Origin: Emergencia timonensis
GTDB lineage: Bacteria > Bacillota > Clostridia > Peptostreptococcales > Anaerovoracaceae
NCBI RefSeq assembly: GCF_900086585.1
Contig: NZ_FLKM01000009.1
Location: 248,001 to 312,000 of the forward strand
Direction of reading: 5' to 3'
Length of the DNA: 64,000 nucleotides
The translations under genes and the position numbers were made by a program. Below are positions 58,526 to 64,000 of the stretch, in pieces (within the stretch, counting starts at the first letter, position 1; the number at the start of each line of letters is the position of its first letter). The notes under the pieces were generated by a model. The model did not search any database. It was given only the letters and a program-made list of their open reading frames with translations, and was not told the DNA's origin.

Positions 58526-60067
58526 ATGGGAAAATATATCTTATCACATGACATTGGAACCAGTTCAGACAAAGCGGTACTAGTAGATTTTAAAGGCGAC
58601 GTGATCGCCACCAGCAGCAAAGCTTATCCCACCCTCTATCCGAACCCGGCCTGGGTGGAACAGAATCCGGAAGAATACTGGCATGCCGTCACGGCTTCCA
58701 GCCGCGCGATTGTGGAGAAGACGGCAATCGATCCGGCAGAAATCAAAGGCATCGTCTTCTCCACCCAGGCCCAGGGTGTGATTCCTGTGGATAAAGATGG
58801 CAATGTGCTGTATAATAATATTACGTGGGTGGACGGCCGCGCCCAAAAGCAGGCGGAATCTATCATGAAGCACTTGGGCGGCAAGAAGGTCTTTTCCCTG
58901 GTGGCAGGAACGCCCATCATGGGTAAGGACTGCATTGCAAAGATTATCTGGCTGAAAGAGGAACGACCGGAGATTTATCAGAATACCCATTTGATATTGG
59001 ATGTAAATGGGTATCTCAAATATAAGTGTACGAAAAAGATGGTGACGGAGCTGTCCGGCGCATCTTCCTACGGTCTGGATCTGAAGTCAAAGCAGTGGCT
59101 GTCTGTCATCAAGCTGACAGGCATCGACATGGAGAAGCTGCCTCCTCTTGTCTGCAGTACGGATCTGGTGGGAGGTCTCACCGATGAGGCTGCAGCCGAA
59201 ATGGGACTTTTGGCGGGCACGCCGGTCTTCGGCGGCTGCGACGATGTGCAGGCGGCAGCCGTAGGCGCAGGAATGTGCGGTGACGGCGATATTCATATCT
59301 ATTTAGGCACTTCAGCCTGGGTGGCCGCTACCAGCAAAACTGCTGACAAGTTCCGACACGGTGCGGCAGCCATTCAGAGCGCCGACAGAGAGATGAACCT
59401 GATCGCCGGAATTACCGAATCCGCCGGCGCCAATATTCAGTGGATCTGTGACCAGTTCTTCGCCAGTGAAAAAGAAAAATACGGAGAAAACATCTACAAG
59501 TATATGGACGATGTGGTGCAGAGCATACCGCCTGGCAGCGATCATCTGATCTGTACGCCGTGGATGCTGGGCGAACGATGTCCCGTTTCCACCACGACGA
59601 CCAGAGCGACTTTGTTCAACATGACTATGGTACATACGAGAGAACATCTGATGCGCTCCGTCTATGAAGGCATCGGCTATAATCTGAGATGGATTTTAGA
59701 AAACTATCAAGCAGATTACGGCTTCGCCTGTGATAATTTCAGGATTATCGGCGGAGGCGCTTTGGATAACGGCTGGATGCAGATTATCGCAGATATCACT
59801 GGCAAAAGCTTTTCTATCGTCAAAGATCCGCGCAACGCTGGTGCCGTAGGGGCGGCTGTGGTGGCTCTAATCGGACTGGGAGAGTTATCGGGTTTCGGTC
59901 ACGCCAAGGAATTCGTGCAGATAGACAAGGTGTATCAGCCTGATCGAAATAATAAGGCGGTCTATGATCAGCTTTTTCTTACCTACAAGGAGGTGTACAA
60001 ATCTCTGGAGCAGGCCTACAAATTTGCCAATGGAGAAAGGTTCAGACATGAGGAAAATGGACAATAA
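58526..60067 (+). CDS. FGGY-family carbohydrate kinase
   Basis: 513 residues. Two ribonuclease-H-like domains: ATP phosphate-1 motif LSHDIGTSSDKAVL, catalytic Asp within WVDGRAQ or GGCDDVQAA (the second fits FGGY kinases), and adenosine motif IIGGGALDNGWMQIIADI. Similar to xylulokinase-type enzymes; phosphorylates a ketose or polyol. GGGAGGCG precedes ATG 58526. It would make the phospho-substrate for the aldolases encoded next; its 3' end overlaps the degenerate aldolase gene. Confidence 0.9.
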   Translation: MGKYILSHDIGTSSDKAVLVDFKGDVIATSSKAYPTLYPNPAWVEQNPEEYWHAVTASSRAIVEKTAIDPAEIKGIVFSTQAQGVIPVDKDGNVLYNNITWVDGRAQKQAESIMKHLGGKKVFSLVAGTPIMGKDCIAKIIWLKEERPEIYQNTHLILDVNGYLKYKCTKKMVTELSGASSYGLDLKSKQWLSVIKLTGIDMEKLPPLVCSTDLVGGLTDEAAAEMGLLAGTPVFGGCDDVQAAAVGAGMCGDGDIHIYLGTSAWVAATSKTADKFRHGAAAIQSADREMNLIAGITESAGANIQWICDQFFASEKEKYGENIYKYMDDVVQSIPPGSDHLICTPWMLGERCPVSTTTTRATLFNMTMVHTREHLMRSVYEGIGYNLRWILENYQADYGFACDNFRIIGGGALDNGWMQIIADITGKSFSIVKDPRNAGAVGAAVVALIGLGELSGFGHAKEFVQIDKVYQPDRNNKAVYDQLFLTYKEVYKSLEQAYKFANGERFRHEENGQ

Positions 60068-60680
60068 TATATTTGAAATGATTAACAAGTATGCTGAAGA
60101 ATTGTCATTAATGGATGGCTATCGCAGAGATGTGAACAAAATCATGCTCAATCTGGCCGGCAATTGTTATGAGACAGCTGACGATGCAGATTTTGCCGCC
60201 CTGTCCCAAGATGACATAGAAATTGTCAGTCCGGAAGATACCAGCCATTTTATTGAATACAAGCTTCTGCAGGGGAATCATGATATCAATGCTTTGGTGC
60301 TCTCAGCAACACCATACTGCCGGCAGGCGGCAAAACAGGGCCGGCCTCTGATTGCAGCGCTCGACGATATGGCGCAGATCGTGGGGTATCGGGTAGAGAC
60401 TGTCTCCTATGATGAGCAGGCCGTCAAAAACGCGTTAAAAAAAGCGGAAGGATGTTTTGTCAGGGATAAGGGAGTCACCATCACCTGCGGCCGTAATCTC
60501 TATGAGGCTGTAGTAGCGCTGACGATCCTGGAGAAATCCGCAGAAGTCAATCTGAAAGCAGAAGCGTTGGGCGGCGCAAAACCACTGCCGAAAATCGAAG
60601 CGGATTTCATGAGGATGATTTACAAGAAAAAATATTCCAAAGCGGAGCAGGAAGTGAAGTCCAAGGAGGGCGATGCATAA
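60048..60680 (+). CDS. Degenerate class II aldolase-like protein
   Basis: 211 residues. Weakly like a class II (fuculose-phosphate-type) aldolase: DINALVLSATPYCRQAAKQG takes the place of the metal-binding IHTH segment, and KGVTITCGRNLYEAVVALTILEKSAEV ends like the family. The zinc-binding His residues and catalytic Glu seen in the next gene are missing. So it is probably inactive and may be a partner or regulatory subunit of the downstream aldolase. ATG 60048 after GGAGAAAGG; overlaps both neighbours. Confidence 0.65.
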   Translation: MRKMDNNIFEMINKYAEELSLMDGYRRDVNKIMLNLAGNCYETADDADFAALSQDDIEIVSPEDTSHFIEYKLLQGNHDINALVLSATPYCRQAAKQGRPLIAALDDMAQIVGYRVETVSYDEQAVKNALKKAEGCFVRDKGVTITCGRNLYEAVVALTILEKSAEVNLKAEALGGAKPLPKIEADFMRMIYKKKYSKAEQEVKSKEGDA

Positions 60681-62631
60681 AATGAACGAAATGGAAATGA
60701 GAGAAAAACTGGTGGACTATGGAAAACGGCTGGTTGCAGCAGGCCTGGTACAGGGAACCTGGGGAAACCTTTCTATGCGTCTTTCTGAGGAAACTATGCT
60801 GGTTACGCCTTCGGGCCTAGACTATAACAGGCTGTCGCCGGCGGATATGGTAAAGGTAGACGTCAGGTCGTTAGAACACGAAGGAGAGCACAAACCGACT
60901 TCCGAAAAGGGGCTTCACGCTGGAATTTATCAGCGCAGGCCGGAAATCGGCGCGGTCATCCATACCCATTCCAAATATGCCTCCGTCTTTGCCGCTGCGG
61001 GACGGTCCGTACCTGTAGTACAGCCAGAGCTGAAACGAATCTTTGGCAGTCAGGTGCCTCTTGCCAAGTACGGTCTTCCCGGCACAAAAACTTTGAAAAA
61101 GCATACCATTGAAGCCCTCGGGGACAATAATGGATGTATCATGACTGCCCACGGCATGATTTGCTGCGGCAGGACCATGGAAGAAGCCTTTGACCACTGC
61201 CTGAAGCTGGAAGACTGCTGCAGACAGTATATTGAAGAAGGCTATGAAAGGGATGAAAAGATAATGGATATAAAAGAGATTTTAGAGAGACAGCGCTCCT
61301 TCTTTGCAGAGGGTGTGACCAAAGATCTCTCTTACCGCAGAAGTGCCCTCTTGAAGCTCCGGAATGCAGTAAAGCGCCATGAAAATGAGATTTTTGACGC
61401 ATTATACAAAGACCTGGGAAAATCGGCCTATGAGGCCTATGAGACGGAAATCGGTTTAGTATACAGCGAGATCACCTATATGCTGAAGCACCTGGACCGG
61501 CTGGCAAGACCGAAACGAGTGGCCACGCCTCTTTCCAATTTTCCGTCAAAGAGTTTGATTTACAGAGAACCATACGGTTCGGTACTGATCATGTCGCCGT
61601 GGAATTATCCGTTCCAGCTGACTTTGGTTCCTTTGGCCGGCGCCCTGGCGGCAGGCAACTGCGCGGTGGTCAAACCTTCAGCTTATTCGCCGGCCGTTTC
61701 CCACATCATCGCTAAAATCATCAGTGAGACATTCAGCGAGTGTTATGTGCATACGGTGACTGGCGGACGAGAGGCCAATCAGAATCTGCTCTCGCAGAAG
61801 TTCGATTACATCTTCTTTACGGGCGGAAAAGCAGTAGGCAGACAGGTGATGGAGGCAGCGGCAAAGCATCTGAGCCCGGTAACCTTGGAGCTGGGCGGCA
61901 AGAGTCCCTGCATCGTCGACGAAAGTGCAAATATCCCTCTTGCGGCCAGAAGAATCGTTTGGGGAAAATTTCTCAATTGCGGCCAGACCTGTGTAGCGCC
62001 GGATTACATCTTGGTACACGAGTCTGTGAAGAGTAAGCTGCTGGCGGCGTTAGTTAAGAATATTGAGGCGCTGTACGGGGAAGACCCTGTCAACAGTAAA
62101 GACTATTCAAAGATTGTCAATGAAAAACATTTTGACCGGCTCACCGCTTTGATTGAAGGAGAAGACCTCTATTACAGCGGCGGAATCGACAGAGACCGTC
62201 TGAAGATGGGGCCGGTTATTATAGACGAAGCATCTTGGGACAGTAAAGCGATGGGAGAAGAAATCTTCGGGCCGATTCTGCCGATGATCGAGTTCGACGA
62301 TTTGCGCAGAGTAAAAAAGGAGCTGGAAGGAAGGCCGAAGCCGCTGGCCCTTTATCTCTTCACAAGGTCGAAGGCTTCCATGAAATACGTCACCAAGAAT
62401 ATTTCTTTTGGCGGAGGCTGCATCAACGACACCATCATGCACCTGGCCACGTCCAACATGCCCTTCGGCGGCGTAGGCGACAGCGGCATGGGAAATTATC
62501 ACGGCAGTTACAGCTTCAGAACGTTTACCCACGAAAAGAGTGTGTTGAACAAGAGCAATCTGATCGACGTCCCTCTGCGGTATCCGCCTTATGGCAGAGA
62601 TACTAAGTGGCTGAGACTATTTTTAAAATAA
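60673..62631 (+). CDS. Bifunctional class II aldolase - aldehyde dehydrogenase fusion
   Basis: 652 residues. Residues 1-205 form a class II aldolase with Glu78 (SEKGLH), zinc ligands His97 and His99 (IHTHS) and His160 (TAHGM). Residues about 205-652 form an aldehyde dehydrogenase of the fatty/class-3 type with Glu406 (LELGGKSP) and nucleophile Cys440 (NCGQTCVAP). The aldehyde freed by aldol cleavage could be oxidised in place. Both halves look complete, and there is no stop or frameshift between them. AAGGAGG upstream; ATG 60673 is very close to it, ATG 60682 is the alternative. Final enzyme of the operon. Confidence 0.9.
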   Translation: MHKMNEMEMREKLVDYGKRLVAAGLVQGTWGNLSMRLSEETMLVTPSGLDYNRLSPADMVKVDVRSLEHEGEHKPTSEKGLHAGIYQRRPEIGAVIHTHSKYASVFAAAGRSVPVVQPELKRIFGSQVPLAKYGLPGTKTLKKHTIEALGDNNGCIMTAHGMICCGRTMEEAFDHCLKLEDCCRQYIEEGYERDEKIMDIKEILERQRSFFAEGVTKDLSYRRSALLKLRNAVKRHENEIFDALYKDLGKSAYEAYETEIGLVYSEITYMLKHLDRLARPKRVATPLSNFPSKSLIYREPYGSVLIMSPWNYPFQLTLVPLAGALAAGNCAVVKPSAYSPAVSHIIAKIISETFSECYVHTVTGGREANQNLLSQKFDYIFFTGGKAVGRQVMEAAAKHLSPVTLELGGKSPCIVDESANIPLAARRIVWGKFLNCGQTCVAPDYILVHESVKSKLLAALVKNIEALYGEDPVNSKDYSKIVNEKHFDRLTALIEGEDLYYSGGIDRDRLKMGPVIIDEASWDSKAMGEEIFGPILPMIEFDDLRRVKKELEGRPKPLALYLFTRSKASMKYVTKNISFGGGCINDTIMHLATSNMPFGGVGDSGMGNYHGSYSFRTFTHEKSVLNKSNLIDVPLRYPPYGRDTKWLRLFLK

Positions 62632-62642
62632 GGCGGAGGATT

Positions 62643-63386
62643 ATGACAGACGACAAAAATATAGATATGAGATACGCGGTGCTTATCGATGCTGATAACA
62701 TCGCCGGAAAATACATCAAAACCATCATGGATGAGGTTTCAAATTACGGGACGGCTACTTACAGGAGGATTTACGGAGACTGGACGAACCCTAACTTGGA
62801 GGGGTGGAAGAAATACTTGCTGGAGAATTCCATCATTCCCGTTCAGCAATATGGCTATACGACGGGGAAGAACTCTACTGATGCGGCCATGATTATCGAC
62901 GCTATGGATATTCTCTATTCCGGCAATATTGACGGTCTGTGCCTGGTCACCAGCGACAGCGATTTTACCAGACTGGCGGCAAGACTCAGGGAATCGGGCA
63001 TGGACGTGATCGGAATGGGGGAGCAGAAAACGCCGAGAGCCTTTATCGCTGCCTGCAACAAATTTAAGTATCTGGATTTGATTTACTCTGAGAGGAGAGA
63101 AGTTGCGGCGGCTGCCGAGAAGAGGGAAAAAGAGGCCAGTGTTCTCAGCAGTTTAGAAGAGCTGAAGGAGACGATCGTGGACCTGGTGGAAGAGAATTCT
63201 GACGAGGATGGCTGGATGTTTACCGGCAACCTGGGCAACATTCTTTCCAAACGTTATCCGGATTTCGACGTGAGAAACTTCGGCTATACCAAGCTGACAC
63301 CGTTTATCAAATCGTTGGATTTATTCGAGGTAAAAGCGCACAGAGTCGGAAATAATAATAAATTAATCTATATCAGGAAAAAATAA
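62643..63386 (+). CDS. NYN-domain RNase with LOTUS/OST-HTH domain
   Basis: 247 residues. The NYN (PIN-like) domain at 10-150 has acidic residues in AVLIDADNI, STDAAMIIDAMD and LVTSDSDF. A C-terminal OST-HTH/LOTUS domain at about 170-245 (GWMFTGNLGNILSKRYPDFD, TKLTPFIKSLDLFEV) binds RNA. Predicted metal-dependent endoribonuclease for structured RNA. GGCGGAGGA precedes ATG 62643. Eleven bases after the fusion enzyme, so possibly co-transcribed, though functionally unrelated. Confidence 0.88.
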   Translation: MTDDKNIDMRYAVLIDADNIAGKYIKTIMDEVSNYGTATYRRIYGDWTNPNLEGWKKYLLENSIIPVQQYGYTTGKNSTDAAMIIDAMDILYSGNIDGLCLVTSDSDFTRLAARLRESGMDVIGMGEQKTPRAFIAACNKFKYLDLIYSERREVAAAAEKREKEASVLSSLEELKETIVDLVEENSDEDGWMFTGNLGNILSKRYPDFDVRNFGYTKLTPFIKSLDLFEVKAHRVGNNNKLIYIRKK

Positions 63387-63390
63387 ACTT

Positions 63391-64000
63391 ATGAATAAAA
63401 CGTTAGAACAGATTTTAGAGAGCAGCAGAACATATACGTCAGAAGGCCGTGTGGCAGATTATATACCGGAGCTGGCAAAAGCCAACAGAGAAGAAATCGG
63501 CATCTTTGTCGCTACAGCAGAGGGCGATTATTATGCAGGGGACTGGGATAAACCGTTCACGATTCAGAGCATCGTAAAACCGATTTTCCTGATGCTGACA
63601 GCCATTGATAACGGCATCGACTTTGTGAAAGCCCACGTCGGTGTGGAGGCTACCGGGAAACCATTTAACGCCATCGACTATGCAGAGCCGCTTTTGCTGA
63701 AAGAACATATCAATCCCATGGTCAACATCGGCGCTATCGCAGTCTGCGGCCTGGTTAAGGCTGCTAGTAATGAGGAGCGTTTTCAGCGTCTGCTGCATTT
63801 TACAAAAAAGATTACGGGCAACCCGCAACTGGAAATAGACAGGGAAGTCTATGAGTCGGAAAAGAAGACGGGCAATAAGAACAGAGCACTGGCTTATTTG
63901 CTGAAGAACTCCGGCATGATCTACGGCAGTGTAGAGGAGCTGCTGGACGTCTATTTTGCCATGTGTTCAGTTAAAGTGACCTGCAAGGATCTGGCAAATA
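63391..64000 (+). CDS. glsA: Glutaminase A (3' end outside window)
   Basis: 203 residues visible. Serine-dependent beta-lactamase-fold glutaminase: catalytic Ser60 and Lys63 in QSIVK, NPMVNIGAI, and the family EKKTGNKNRALAYLLKNSG region. Hydrolyses L-glutamine to glutamate and ammonia in the cytoplasm. The ATG lies four bases after the NYN gene stop with AGGA 12 bases upstream. The protein is cut at the window edge; about 100 residues are missing if it has the usual length of near 305. Confidence 0.92.
   Translation, partial: MNKTLEQILESSRTYTSEGRVADYIPELAKANREEIGIFVATAEGDYYAGDWDKPFTIQSIVKPIFLMLTAIDNGIDFVKAHVGVEATGKPFNAIDYAEPLLLKEHINPMVNIGAIAVCGLVKAASNEERFQRLLHFTKKITGNPQLEIDREVYESEKKTGNKNRALAYLLKNSGMIYGSVEELLDVYFAMCSVKVTCKDLAN

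Noticed and set aside
1..64000. CRISPR arrays, tRNA and rRNA genes
   Set aside because: No regularly spaced identical repeats with unique spacers, and no tRNA- or rRNA-like sequence was noticed on either strand. A tRNAscan and Rfam run would confirm.

Overview
The window looks like chromosome from a gut-associated anaerobic Clostridia, possibly Eubacteriales family XIII / Anaerovoracaceae (inference, no marker gene is present). The evidence is low-GC Gram-positive signals throughout: strong AGGAGG ribosome sites, TTGACA/TATAAT promoters, U-tract terminators, a CIRCE heat-shock operator, a DarA-type c-di-AMP receptor, a FeoA-FeoB fusion, a choloylglycine hydrolase, and many small one-component regulators paired with exporters. 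No rRNA, tRNA, CRISPR array, intact transposase or prophage was found.

Layout. 1-9.9 kb: tail of a Pro/Cys-rich repeat protein, a c-di-GMP EAL protein, a bile-salt-hydrolase-like enzyme, a MalY/HAD/radical-SAM cluster, then two near-identical cold-shock modules. Each has its own promoter, a terminator-like hairpin in the 5' leader, conserved 3' UTR and terminator. They bracket a DUF3990-like fragment, a partner gene and a NADAR gene. An L-2-hydroxyacid dehydrogenase follows. 10-15 kb: feoAB operon behind a palindromic operator, and a beta-helix protein. 15-22.9 kb: AraC/DUF2000, phospholipase-C-like and WYL genes, an alpha/alpha-toroid protein, a Zn/Cd P-type ATPase with a separate HMA protein, and a MITE-like inverted repeat. 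23-31.5 kb is accessory-looking: Mor-like and AraC regulators, a second ClpP, a TetR-controlled ABC exporter, a second toroid protein, and three tandem 90-bp units with compensating stems ahead of an HTH regulator.

31.6-36.2 kb: YkvI-type transporter, SDR lacking the catalytic Tyr, and two PLP aminotransferases, the second behind a highly structured leader. 36-42 kb: DarA, a decayed Septu-like (PtuA/PtuB) defence pair, a MerR-TipAS regulator and a TetR plus ABC exporter operon. 42-51.5 kb: hsp20, membrane proteins, YhdT-PanF, a secreted beta-helix protein, a nitroreductase, a lipoprotein and MATE/MarR. 51.6-64 kb: a soluble multi-PAS hybrid histidine kinase, a B3/B4 protein, and a TetR-controlled catabolic operon (GtrA, TetR, class III aminotransferase, FGGY kinase, degenerate class II aldolase, class II aldolase fused to aldehyde dehydrogenase), then a NYN-LOTUS protein and the start of a glutaminase.

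The genes most clearly working together are the FeoAB operon, the two drug-exporter cassettes with their own repressors and operators, and the kinase/aldolase/dehydrogenase pathway. The strongest candidates for undescribed biology are the 90-bp structured tandem units, the twin cold-shock attenuators, the structured RNA ahead of the second aminotransferase, and the aldolase-dehydrogenase fusion operon.
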